Source: Oligoflexales bacterium (GTDB lineage Bacteria > Bdellovibrionota_B > Oligoflexia > Oligoflexales > RGVZ01). Taken from it: a DNA stretch of 64,000 nucleotides. A program made the position numbers and the translations under genes. Shown here one piece after another: positions 46,373 through 54,842 of the stretch. The notes beneath the pieces were generated by a model. That model did no database searches. It saw nothing but the letters and a program-made list of their open reading frames with translations, and had not been told where the DNA came from. Every line of letters starts with the position of its first letter. The stretch's first letter is position 1. Where the stretch lies: the NCBI GenBank assembly GCA_947494335.1, contig CANLUT010000004.1, forward strand, positions 1 to 64,000, in the 5' to 3' direction.

Positions 46373-47753
46373 CTATTCATTTTTTCGCGTTTTTACTTTT
46401 GTGCTTCTAGTAGCGACCATACAAAGCTGTGCACTTATCAGGCCGTCGCGAAGCATCCAAGTGATCAATCAATCAGGTACGGTAGAATCTGTGGATCTGA
46501 CTCCCCGGCACTACAAATCAATAGAGCATTGTGAAGCAGCAATTGCAAAAATTCCGGCAGCCCTTGAAGTATCTCTTAAACCTTTGACAGACGAGCAACG
46601 TAAGTCAATTCGCTGGCCTTCACAGATTGCTGGATTTAAAGTTTCCGACTGTCGTTCTTTCAAAAAACGCGGCCAAATACTCAGTGTCTTTGATGAGATA
46701 TTCTCCTCGAAAACAAAAAGAATTGCTTTTTTATTGCCCCCCTCAGGGGGCAGTGAGCCCGCATTACAAATCATTCTCGAACAGGTTCGACGAGAGTTCC
46801 GACGGGAGGGCTATAACCCGGAGACTGCCATTCTTGTTCGACGCGCGGAAAGGACGCGCGAAGACGCCCTGCGGGTGGCGTCGCAATTGGTGCACATGGA
46901 CCGGGTCGCTCTGATCGTTGGCGGACTTTCGCCTGAACACGCTGGTGCTTTGAATCAGATTTCAGACCAAACTCAAACTCCGGTCCTCATGCTCAGCGCA
47001 AATGCACCTCTTGGAAAAACCATCCAATCGATGCGGGTGTATCCCCCTCTTAAAAGACTGGCCACCAAGTTGGTGGATACGTTCAAAGCCCAAGGCGTTC
47101 GAGAAACCTTTGTCTTTTACCCGCAGAACGCAAATCTCGAGCTATTTCACCTGATGCGCGGAATTCCAAACAGCAACATCAGTTATTCTGAAAGAACATA
47201 TAATCCAGAAAAATCAGACTCTATTTTAGCTGCGGTTAAATCCCAACTGGGTCGTATTGGGGCGACAAATGGTCGACCAGCCGTTCTGATCCTCGATAAC
47301 TTCAGAATGGTCCGTCACATCGTCAATATTATTGGCACCTCTCTGCCCGGCACGCCAACTTTGTTTGCGGGTAATCAGCAATGGAGATCCCCAGCCTTGG
47401 TGGTGCCACGTGACGACCTGCTTCAGGGCGCCATCTTCGTCGACTTTATTGGCAGTTATCGCAATTTACCAGATCGGATTGAAACTCCAATTTCAGACAA
47501 TGAGTTTTTTACCACAGCACAAGCGGCAAGCCGGATAGACTATCAAATCATTGGTCACAGACTTGCATCGCTGAGCCTGGAGGCCACAAAGTTTGCGGTT
47601 AGTCGCCATGAAGTCGCAAACCGTCTCCAATCAATCCGCAATAGTTGGGACAGCTATTTCCCGAAGACAGAGCTTGCTTTCGACCATCAGCGGGAGAGTA
47701 GCTGGCCAGTTTTCATGTTTGAAGTTAGCGGTGAAAACATTAGGGAGCTGTAA
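46338..47753 (+). CDS. LpoA-like lipoprotein with periplasmic-binding fold
   Basis: A 471-residue lipoprotein (lipobox ATIQSC). Residues about 125-400 have a type I periplasmic-binding fold: IAFLLPPSGG, ALIVGGLSPEHAGAL, TPVLMLSANAP and ETFVFYPQN, as in the PBP activator LpoA (YraM) and in branched-chain amino-acid binding proteins. Its start overlaps the PBP1A gene by 35 bases, and this adjacency to a class A PBP makes an activator role attractive though unproven. A TTG at 46362 with GGGAG seven bases upstream is a good alternative start that leaves a shorter signal peptide. Confidence 0.8.
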   Translation: MEVTGSSNLATSYSFFRVFTFVLLVATIQSCALIRPSRSIQVINQSGTVESVDLTPRHYKSIEHCEAAIAKIPAALEVSLKPLTDEQRKSIRWPSQIAGFKVSDCRSFKKRGQILSVFDEIFSSKTKRIAFLLPPSGGSEPALQIILEQVRREFRREGYNPETAILVRRAERTREDALRVASQLVHMDRVALIVGGLSPEHAGALNQISDQTQTPVLMLSANAPLGKTIQSMRVYPPLKRLATKLVDTFKAQGVRETFVFYPQNANLELFHLMRGIPNSNISYSERTYNPEKSDSILAAVKSQLGRIGATNGRPAVLILDNFRMVRHIVNIIGTSLPGTPTLFAGNQQWRSPALVVPRDDLLQGAIFVDFIGSYRNLPDRIETPISDNEFFTTAQAASRIDYQIIGHRLASLSLEATKFAVSRHEVANRLQSIRNSWDSYFPKTELAFDHQRESSWPVFMFEVSGENIREL

Positions 47754-48199
47754 TGAAAGCGGAAATCAGATACTTGGGTCAAACTGCATTTGAGACTTCT
47801 ATCCGAGATCACAAGTTCATGATGGACACTCAAGTCGCCGCGGGTGGCGAGAATCAAGGGCCTTCACCCAAAGAGCTGCTTCTAGCCGCCATCATTGGAT
47901 GCTCAGGGATGGACGTGGCAGCCTTGCTAAAAAAGCATAAAATGGCTTTAGAGAGTCTCACGGTACATGGGGATGCTGAGCCGCGGAAGGTGCACCCAAG
48001 AGTCTTTTCCTCAGTTCAAGTTACATTTTCTGCCACTGGAACCAATATCTCACCCGAGGGTTTAAATGATGCCGTGTATCAAAGTTTGACCAAATTTTGC
48101 GGCGTCAGCGCCATGGTCAATAACGTGTCCCCCATAAACTACGTCGTCTTTCTTAATGATAAAGAAATAGGTCGCGGATCAGCAAAATTTGATCTTTAA
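47753..48199 (+). CDS. OsmC-family protein
   Basis: A 148-residue OsmC/Ohr-superfamily protein. PSPKELLLAAIIGCSGMDV holds the peroxidatic-type Cys, and a second Cys (TKFCGVSAM) lies at the conserved later position, so peroxide reduction is possible. YhfA-like members lack proven activity. The start codon overlaps the previous stop by one base (TAATG). Confidence 0.85.
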   Translation: MKAEIRYLGQTAFETSIRDHKFMMDTQVAAGGENQGPSPKELLLAAIIGCSGMDVAALLKKHKMALESLTVHGDAEPRKVHPRVFSSVQVTFSATGTNISPEGLNDAVYQSLTKFCGVSAMVNNVSPINYVVFLNDKEIGRGSAKFDL

Positions 48200-48206
48200 G
48201 CCCTAA

Positions 48207-48695
48207 TCAAGACAGTTCTTCAAACTCGCCGAGTTTACGATTTTTACGGACATTGTCCCAATTAAAGACGCGCCCATTCATAGCAATATAAACTCCATGG
48301 GGTAGGGATTGTACAAATCCCAAAGCACAGCCCATATTGAACAGCCCATCAGAGCTTCCAAATTTAAATGGGATCATAGCTCCAGTCATGACAATGGTTT
48401 TTGGGAGTTTTGCATCCCCAAGGGTCTTAGCCGTATCCACCATCGTATCGGTTCCATGGGTAATAATAATTTTATCCTCCGAGCAGCGGCGGCAATTATC
48501 CGCAATCGTTTGACGCTCGGGGTCTCCCATATCAAGGCTGTCAATCATCATCAAAGTCGTATGCACGTAAGGCACTTTACATCGTCCTAACTGCAAGAGC
48601 TCGTTGATGTGTGAATCTTTGAAATAAAGCTTGCCATCAATCTCGTTGTACTCTTTGTCAAAGGTACCACCGGTGACGAAGATTCTGATCGACAT
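48207..48695 (-). CDS. Single-domain asparaginase-like protein
   Basis: A 162-residue protein equal to the N-terminal domain of L-asparaginases: FVTGGTFDKEY and ITHGTDTMVDTAK carry both Thr nucleophile motifs, while the C-terminal domain of full-length enzymes (about 330 residues) is absent. Short proteins of this kind are widespread and intact, so this is unlikely to be a truncation; activity on asparagine is doubtful. It is separated from the upstream pyrophosphatase gene by a strong terminator, so it must have its own promoter or arise by readthrough. Confidence 0.8.
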   Translation of the reverse strand: MSIRIFVTGGTFDKEYNEIDGKLYFKDSHINELLQLGRCKVPYVHTTLMMIDSLDMGDPERQTIADNCRRCSEDKIIITHGTDTMVDTAKTLGDAKLPKTIVMTGAMIPFKFGSSDGLFNMGCALGFVQSLPHGVYIAMNGRVFNWDNVRKNRKLGEFEELS

Positions 48696-48717
48696 GATTT
48701 AATATCTCCTCTGACAC

Positions 48718-48757
48718 AAAAAAAGGGGGAGGCGCAACAAAATGCGACTCCCCTTTT
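48718..48757 (-). terminator. Rho-independent terminator of the pyrophosphatase gene
   Basis: Read on the minus strand, AAAAGGGG pairs with CCCCTTTT around an inner CGCA/TGCG stem, and a run of seven T follows. It lies 39 bases after the hppA stop. Confidence 0.75.
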
Positions 48758-48795
48758 CATGCGAGGACGCGCCTAAATTACGCGTCTTCATCATA

Positions 48796-50934
48796 TCACT
48801 GGCCTAAGCCAAGCGCAGCCAACAACCACTTATGCGCCGAATCAAAGAACGGCACAAAGACCAAGCTGATGATCGCCATGAGTTTCATGAGAATATTTAG
48901 GGACGGACCGGACGTGTCTTTAAACGGATCACCAACGGTGTCACCAACAACGGCAGCTTTATGCTTGTCCGTTCCTTTGCCCTCGTTTTTCTCTATGTAC
49001 TTCTTGGCATTATCCCAGCCGCCACCAGAGTTGGAGGTAGAAAGAGCCATCACAACACCAGAAATCAGGGAGCCGGCCAATACACCTGCCAATGCTTCGA
49101 CTCCAAACACCACGCCCACCAGGATAGGACTGAAAATCACGAGGATCGCAGGAGCCACCATTTCCCTCAAAGCAGACGCCGTGGAGATGGCAACACAGCT
49201 GCGGTAGTCCGCACGGGCCTTACCCTCAAGTAGTCCTGGGATTTCACGGAACTGACGGCGGACCTCATGGATCATACCCTCAGCAGCACGTCCAACGGCT
49301 AGCATGGTTTGCGCTGTGAATAGGAATGGCAATACACCACCCACAAACAGACCAGCGAAGACCATTGGACTTAGCATGTTCAGTGATTGGAAGTTAGCGC
49401 GGGTCAAGAAGGCGGCAAATAGCGCCAATGCGGTGAGTACTGCTGAGCCGATTGCAAAACCCTTACCAATGGCGGCTGTTGTATTCCCTGCGGCGTCCAG
49501 GAGATCTGTACGGGCACGAATTTCTTTTCCGAGTTCAGCCATCTCAGCAATACCACCTGCGTTGTCAGAGACGGGACCGTAAGCGTCGATGGTCAAGCCG
49601 GTCGCAATCGTCGAAATCATACCGATGGCAGCAAGTGCGATACCGTACATGCCGGCCATCGTCCACGACGCATAGGTCGTGACAGCGATAGCAATAACCG
49701 GAACAACTGCGGATTCGTATCCAAGGGAAAGACCATAGATAATATTAATCGCTGGACCCTTGTCAGAGGCAGCAGCAACTCGGCGAACGTGCTTGAATCC
49801 GTGAGAGGTGTAAACTTCAGTCATATAACCAATGAGGAGCCCAGACCAGAGACCTGCCAATACCGAGTATAGAGCCTGCGAATTGGAGACAGACAGAGAG
49901 CCAATTAAAAAAGATTCCGGTAAGACTTTGTCAGTGACCAGATAGAGCGCCACGGTCATCAAAATGGTCGAAATAATCAATTGGCCACGTAGGGTCGGCT
50001 CGACCTGAGTTGCGTCCGGCTTCAAGCGCGCGAAAAAGGCTGTAATCAGACAAACTGGAATGCCAAGAGCACTGATAAGAAGTGGATATAAAAGCGTATT
50101 TAAATCGCTTGTCAACGCCGCAGAAGTCGCACCGATCACAAGGGCCGCACAGGTTGCCTCCGCGCAAGAACCAAAGAGGTCGGCTCCCATACCGGCAATA
50201 TCGCCCACGTTGTCACCTACGTTATCAGCAATAACTGCAGGATTGCGAGGGTCATCCTCTGGGATGCCGGCCTCAACTTTACCGACCAAGTCTGCACCTA
50301 CGTCGGCGGCCTTTGTGTAAATACCTCCGCCCACACGTCCAAAAAGTGCCACAGTGGAGCCGCCTAAACCGAAGCCGGCGACCATCTCCATAATATAGTG
50401 ACGCTCGATGCCTGACGACGCGAGCATACTGTCAAAAACAACAACCACGAGCAGTAGACCCAGAACCGCCAAGCCCGTAAGACCAAAACCCATAACTGCA
50501 CCCGATTGGAATGCAACACGGAATGCGTCGGTAATACTGCGGCGTGCGGCAACGGTGGTCCGCACATTCCCTTTGGTCGCAATCTTCATGCCCATGAATG
50601 CGCAAACACTGGAAATAACAGCTCCGATCACAAAAGCCGATGCACTGTATAACCCCTCATTGACACCCGTTGTTGCGGGATTATCCAGCGTAAAAGCGAT
50701 AACCACCGCAAATGCAGATGCAAAAATCGCAACGAATTTGTACTCCTGACTCAGGAAGGCCATCGCGCCTTCAGATATCGCGCCAGAAATTTCCCGGAGG
50801 CGAGCAACGACATCTTCTGAAGCGCCAATGTCAGCAGCCGTTAGCTTTAAAGAGTTAACCTTAACTGCGTAAAATGCAGCGACAACTAAGGACAAAATCG
50901 CGCATGCCGCAATTATTCCCACAACAGAAACCAC
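48796..50934 (-). CDS. hppA: Membrane-bound proton- or sodium-pumping pyrophosphatase
   Basis: A 712-residue integral membrane protein with about 16 helices. The active site [30 protein letters not shown] and the C-terminal [13 protein letters not shown] are intact. It couples pyrophosphate hydrolysis to ion export. The segment [15 protein letters not shown] has Ala where K+-independent enzymes have Lys (GNTTKA), so I infer the K+-dependent branch, which includes both H+ and Na+ pumps; the ion cannot be told by eye. Single-gene transcript ending at a clear terminator. Confidence 0.96.
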   Translation of the reverse strand: MVSVVGIIAACAILSLVVAAFYAVKVNSLKLTAADIGASEDVVARLREISGAISEGAMAFLSQEYKFVAIFASAFAVVIAFTLDNPATTGVNEGLYSASAFVIGAVISSVCAFMGMKIATKGNVRTTVAARRSITDAFRVAFQSGAVMGFGLTGLAVLGLLLVVVVFDSMLASSGIERHYIMEMVAGFGLGGSTVALFGRVGGGIYTKAADVGADLVGKVEAGIPEDDPRNPAVIADNVGDNVGDIAGMGADLFGSCAEATCAALVIGATSAALTSDLNTLLYPLLISALGIPVCLITAFFARLKPDATQVEPTLRGQLIISTILMTVALYLVTDKVLPESFLIGSLSVSNSQALYSVLAGLWSGLLIGYMTEVYTSHGFKHVRRVAAASDKGPAINIIYGLSLGYESAVVPVIAIAVTTYASWTMAGMYGIALAAIGMISTIATGLTIDAYGPVSDNAGGIAEMAELGKEIRARTDLLDAAGNTTAAIGKGFAIGSAVLTALALFAAFLTRANFQSLNMLSPMVFAGLFVGGVLPFLFTAQTMLAVGRAAEGMIHEVRRQFREIPGLLEGKARADYRSCVAISTASALREMVAPAILVIFSPILVGVVFGVEALAGVLAGSLISGVVMALSTSNSGGGWDNAKKYIEKNEGKGTDKHKAAVVGDTVGDPFKDTSGPSLNILMKLMAIISLVFVPFFDSAHKWLLAALGLGQ

Positions 50935-51066
50935 CGGAACCTCCCAGAAACGAGTTCTTACAGATGTATGACATTCTCAAAAACGAGCCCTACCTTATGC
51001 CAACAATGAGGCTTGGTTTCAATAGATATAGGGCTAAACTGGTTAAATTTTATACACATTTAAGTT

Positions 51067-51100
51067 AAAAAAAGCCCCGCGTGAGCAAATCTCACGCGGG
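51067..51100 (-). terminator. Rho-independent terminator after the histone-like gene
   Basis: A perfect ten-base stem (51076-51085 with 51091-51100, CCCGCGTGAG/CTCACGCGGG) with loop CAAAT. On the minus strand a run of seven T (51067-51073) follows. It is 43 bases past the stop of the Lys-rich protein gene. Confidence 0.88.
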
Positions 51101-51142
51101 ACTCGATTTTCAAGGATTTCCAAAGAGGAAATCCAAGAAGAA

Positions 51143-51343
51143 TTACTTCTTCTTGGATGCCTTCTTAGTAGCCTTTTTACGGGTTGCTTTCTTAGTAGCT
51201 TTCTTAGCGACCTTCTTGGTTGCCTTCTTAGCAACTTTCTTAGCAGCCTTCTTGGTTGCCTTCTTCTTCGTTGCCTTCTTCTTCGTTGCTTTTTTCTTAG
51301 TTGCTTTCTTAGCCACAGCTGCTCCTTGTTCCATGCTATCCAT
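51143..51343 (-). CDS. Lysine-rich histone H1-like protein
   Basis: A 66-residue protein almost wholly of Lys, Ala and Thr. After MDSMEQGAAVA comes an array of KKATKKKAT and KKVAKKAT units, like chlamydial Hc1/Hc2 or the C-terminal tails of eukaryotic H1. It likely coats DNA or neutralises RNA. AGGAGGA precedes the ATG, and a strong terminator follows, so it is a real, separately expressed gene. An antisense frame rich in Phe is only its shadow. Confidence 0.88.
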   Translation of the reverse strand: MDSMEQGAAVAKKATKKKATKKKATKKKATKKAAKKVAKKATKKVAKKATKKATRKKATKKASKKK

Positions 51344-51702
51344 TTTTACACTCCTCCTAAAATTTATCTCGATTCACTTCTCAGTCCGACGCCATACTCT
51401 CACGAGTATAGATTTCAATTCTTCACTTAAGAAGTCTCTAAAAAAAATCATAACACAAGACGAGTTGAAAATCCTATACCTCACGTTAATTTTTTTTCAT
51501 TTTTTTTTCGCTGGGATTTTTTGAGAAGAGCAAACTTGTGTCCATAGTCACCACTCACAGGGAGGAAAACAGTGGTCACGAAACATTGCTCGTGATTTCA
51601 TTGCAAGCGTTCAAGTCACGCATATAAAGCCACCAAAACATTGGGGCCCAATGGTTTTACTGGATGGTTAAAATCGATCGCGAAGACTTCAAAGGTGCTT
51701 AT
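51344..51702. other. Intergenic region with a palindrome, no gene
   Basis: It contains the AGGAGGA site of the histone-like gene and an AT-rich, T-tract-containing stretch (51430-51520), possibly its promoter. The palindrome at 51635-51658 is listed separately. Nothing here looks coding. Confidence 0.4.
51635..51658. terminator. Palindrome, possible bidirectional terminator
   Basis: AAAAC ATTGGG pairs with CCCAAT GGTTTT around a central G, with A/T tracts on both flanks, so either strand would form a hairpin plus a short U-run. It lies 45 bases beyond the stop of the minus-strand reading frame at 51703, and could end transcription coming from the SMC-like gene. Confidence 0.4.
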
Positions 51703-52116
51703 TCAGCCCCGCAGCAACTCGTCATTGATGACATTTGGTAGACCATGACCGCTCCACTCGGGGGTGCCATTAGCGGTCAAAAAAATTTGGAGACACCCTT
51801 CCCTTTCGACGGCACTCAAGTCACTTTGGATGGCAAACAAGACCCTAAGCTCACTGCTCAAGACCGTTCGAGCAACAGATATCAAGTCCCCAACATCTTG
51901 TGCCTCAACGAGTCGACGCAATGACTGAGATCCCGAGAGAGGTCGAGTCAATGCATAGGCAGGAGGGGGCAAATTAAAGTTGAAGGGGGGGTAACGCCAA
52001 GCGGGTCCTCGCCACAAGCATGCCCGTGAATTATTTGGGTTCCAATTTCCGAGCAAGGTAAATTTTGCCTCCGACGATGAAGATCGGGCGTAAAAACCGT
52101 CGACATGCCGGCGCAA
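51703..52116 (-). CDS. Doubtful hypothetical reading frame downstream of the SMC-like gene
   Basis: 137 codons from a TTG start with no clear ribosome-binding site. The second half (RRLVEAQDVGDLISVARTVL) has a natural helical pattern, while the first half is Pro/Arg-rich and unconvincing. It lies 37 bases after the large minus-strand gene and before a palindrome. It may be a real small gene, a degraded one, or non-coding; I recognise no family. Confidence 0.3.
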   Translation of the reverse strand: MRRHVDGFYARSSSSEAKFTLLGNWNPNNSRACLWRGPAWRYPPFNFNLPPPAYALTRPLSGSQSLRRLVEAQDVGDLISVARTVLSSELRVLFAIQSDLSAVEREGCLQIFLTANGTPEWSGHGLPNVINDELLRG

Positions 52117-52153
52117 TCAATCACCAGATAGATCGTTTGGAATAGGCGATGTA

Positions 52154-54496
52154 TCAGGGTTTTGGGGTTCGCGGGTTCAAAATTCGAAGTGCTGCCTCGG
52201 CGCGTGGATTCATTAATCCGCGCTTTTCTGGCTGCGTCGACTCGGCTACTGGAGCGACCGGTTTCGCAACCGGTGCCGCATTTCGTTTGGCCTTCATCTC
52301 GGCCTTAACGACACCGCCCTCTCTCCGCGGACCATCCACCGCTGCTGGCTCGGATAGCTCCGAAACTGCAGAAGATCCTGTTCCTGCTTTCGTAAGGGAT
52401 TGGGCCAGTTCATGGTCACTGATGAGCAAAAGTACGGGCACACCGGCATCACCTGTGAATGCATTCAGTGATTTAACGAAGCTAGTACGCTGGGGGGGAG
52501 GCACATGACGCACAGCCCACCGATATAGGACAACTGCTGAGTCAAGACGTGATGGCCATAGAGATGCTGCCGCAAATCGCTCCTGCTCTTCTAGCCGGGC
52601 GATATCTAAAAGGGTTGCACAGCGAAGCGCAACCTCACTCACTTGCTTAGCGAACTCACTCTCCAGATCCGGCGCGGTTAGATCTGATATTGCAAACAGT
52701 TTCTCCCAGTCCTTTTTGAGCTCGTCCTTCCTGGCCATAACCCACTGGGTCGTATTCTTAACCGCGATAGCTCGAGATGATTCTTCAAGACCCTTCTGAA
52801 TTCTTTGCTTCCGTCCATCGCGGTACCGCAAAGCACCTTTGGCCTCCACAATCAGAAACGAAATATTGCTCAGGTCTGTAGATTTTTGGCTGCCAATGAT
52901 GTCCCACCATCTGCGGACTAGTCCCTCCAGGGAGGACTGTACGTGTCGTCGTTCTTCGACTCTGACTGCCAGATCATGCCGACCATCATTTAAGACAAGT
53001 TGCTCATTGGCATCCCTAATCAATGCAACTAGCTGCTCCATGCCGATTGACTCATCAATGCTCAAAAGAGAGGTTGAATTGATCCAATCTGAACGAAGAC
53101 GCTCCCATTCCGCTCCGGCTTTTTGCAAAATCGATGTGATCACACCCGTATCTGCTTGAAATCTTTCCTTACCCTGATTAACCCGATCCACAAGACCTTG
53201 AGAGGACTGAAGCGCGAACTCGGTGGCGACTTTCACAGCCTCAATTTCGCGAGCGAGGCGAGCAATCCAATCCCTTTGCTGGTGGATTGCCGGTGATGGG
53301 TCGCGGAACTTGCTTTCTTCGATAACCTTGGTCGATCCTGCCTTGAGCCGGTCAAACCAACCGGTGGACTTCATGGGACGACCACTATCCATAATTGCAC
53401 TTTGACCGACGTAGCGATCCACTTCCTGGGCCATCTGTTTGACGCCCAGAAGCATACTTGCCAAGCAACTCTCTATATCCTGCCCATTAGTGCCAGAGTT
53501 GCTAAGGAAATTGTCCCAGACCTTAAGGCTGTCAGTTGCGACAGGTAAGACTTGTTCTTCAAGGATGCCGCGAGCTTTACGTAGGTTTTCAACTAGGCGT
53601 CCCCATGCTCTGAGGCGTACCGCCTGCTCAATCAACTTCGAAGGATCGCCTAACCTTTGAACGGCACCCAAGGTTTCCTTGGACCATTTTGATTCGATCT
53701 CTTCGATCCTGCGATCAAAGGTCTCAAGCATTGTGGAGAGACGACCGTATGACTCACCACCTTCATTGATCCGACGAATGTGTTGGTCAATTTGGTTGAG
53801 AACATCCACTTCTGACTGAATGTTCTCCAACGCGGGATCTACATCTGACTCCAGCACAACACTCTCAGAGCAGAGCTCGGCTGTTTGATTATTTAACTCT
53901 TCAAAAGCTCCTAAAATTCTTGAGGCGGGACCTGCTATCCGAGAGAGCTTACGCGGATCGCTCCAGTTTTCATGCCCAGCGCTTGCTGCAGTTTTCTTCG
54001 CAAGTTCTTTAGCAGCGGCAAGACTTAGAACATCGGTGCGGCCATGGCGAGCATTCGTATCCCAAACTGTGGCAGCCACATCTGCGCCTTGAGAAATGAT
54101 CTGACGCAGCTCTACAGGAGCAACCAAAGCTTCAGACTGATTTAAGCTAGCATCAAGATCCAGTAGGGCCGCCAACAGGGAACGTTGTGCTTCCTCTATG
54201 GTTAATAGACGGCTGTTACGCCTAAAAATACTGCCCTTTAAGCCGCGTTCAATAGTCCAGACGTCGCCTGCATCATCGGCTGCATCTAACCACACTTCCG
54301 CGATATCCTGACAACGCTTCCCGGCTAGGGCAAAGTTGATGGCGTGAGCTAGGATTTCAAGAGACTCGTCATCACCGGTGACTGTGACCACGGGCCGCAT
54401 TTTTCCAACACCTTGGGTAAACCGCCATGATGTTGCGGCGGTGACTCCCTGTCGGCGATAGCGAATTCCCGTAATGTACACGCTTTGAGCCCCCAT
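52154..54496 (-). CDS. SMC/YhaN-like coiled-coil protein lacking Walker A
   Basis: A 780-residue protein. The first 130 residues have the plan of an SMC/RecF-type head (a beta-rich start, RPVVTVTGDDESLEILAHAINFALAG, then VWTIERGL), but the expected GxNxxGKST P-loop is replaced by TGDDESLE. Residues about 130-600 are helical and charged, largely coiled coil. Near residue 690 VPVLLLISDHELAQSL recalls the D-loop/H-switch end of such ATPases. The last 90 residues are Ala/Pro/Lys-rich and disordered. I infer a structural, non-hydrolysing relative; an unrelated coiled-coil protein is the alternative. Confidence 0.65.
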   Translation of the reverse strand: MGAQSVYITGIRYRRQGVTAATSWRFTQGVGKMRPVVTVTGDDESLEILAHAINFALAGKRCQDIAEVWLDAADDAGDVWTIERGLKGSIFRRNSRLLTIEEAQRSLLAALLDLDASLNQSEALVAPVELRQIISQGADVAATVWDTNARHGRTDVLSLAAAKELAKKTAASAGHENWSDPRKLSRIAGPASRILGAFEELNNQTAELCSESVVLESDVDPALENIQSEVDVLNQIDQHIRRINEGGESYGRLSTMLETFDRRIEEIESKWSKETLGAVQRLGDPSKLIEQAVRLRAWGRLVENLRKARGILEEQVLPVATDSLKVWDNFLSNSGTNGQDIESCLASMLLGVKQMAQEVDRYVGQSAIMDSGRPMKSTGWFDRLKAGSTKVIEESKFRDPSPAIHQQRDWIARLAREIEAVKVATEFALQSSQGLVDRVNQGKERFQADTGVITSILQKAGAEWERLRSDWINSTSLLSIDESIGMEQLVALIRDANEQLVLNDGRHDLAVRVEERRHVQSSLEGLVRRWWDIIGSQKSTDLSNISFLIVEAKGALRYRDGRKQRIQKGLEESSRAIAVKNTTQWVMARKDELKKDWEKLFAISDLTAPDLESEFAKQVSEVALRCATLLDIARLEEQERFAAASLWPSRLDSAVVLYRWAVRHVPPPQRTSFVKSLNAFTGDAGVPVLLLISDHELAQSLTKAGTGSSAVSELSEPAAVDGPRREGGVVKAEMKAKRNAAPVAKPVAPVAESTQPEKRGLMNPRAEAALRILNPRTPKP

Positions 54497-54646
54497 GAAT
54501 CAGGTGCTGACAGATGACGATCTCAACTCTGGCTGTCGTTAGATCGCCTGCCAAACGACCTATCGCGTAATGCTGACTTTTGAAATCGACACTTTTACTT
54601 AACGTTTCACCAATGATAACTGATTTTTATGTAAATATTATACAAC

Positions 54647-54677
54647 AAAAAATCCGACATGCCTCCCTTTGGAGGCA
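54647..54677 (-). terminator. Hairpin with downstream T-run
   Basis: TGCCTCC (54660-54666) pairs with GGAGGCA (54671-54677) around CTTT; on the minus strand six T follow after a seven-base spacer. It begins three bases after the stop of the 41-codon frame at 54680 and could end its transcript. Confidence 0.4.
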
Positions 54678-54679
54678 AA

Positions 54680-54805
54680 CTAGACTCGAGTCACCGGCTC
54701 GGCTTTAATTTTTGAGACTTTCGGAACGGACTTCACGATCTTCAAGAAATCTGAAGGATTAGCCTTCCATAGACCTCGCGCGGTGGCTACAATGTTTACC
54801 GCCAC
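54680..54805 (-). CDS. Possible 41-residue protein upstream of pyrD
   Basis: On the minus strand a GTG at 54805 opens a 41-codon frame whose product contains LWKANPSDFLKIVKSVPKV and ends PVTRV. The composition looks like real protein, not random sequence. A hairpin with T-run follows the stop. No strong ribosome-binding site is seen. It does not overlap pyrD if pyrD starts at 54843. It could be a small basic protein or the surviving end of a lost gene. Confidence 0.35.
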   Translation of the reverse strand: MAVNIVATARGLWKANPSDFLKIVKSVPKVSKIKAEPVTRV

Positions 54806-54842
54806 GGGATCTCAGTCACCACGCAAGGAATGCTCAACCTGG

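Noticed and set aside
51081-51524. Phe/Ala/Leu-rich plus-strand frame
   Set aside because: It is the antisense of the lysine-rich histone-like gene, whose AAG codons read as CTT/TTC.
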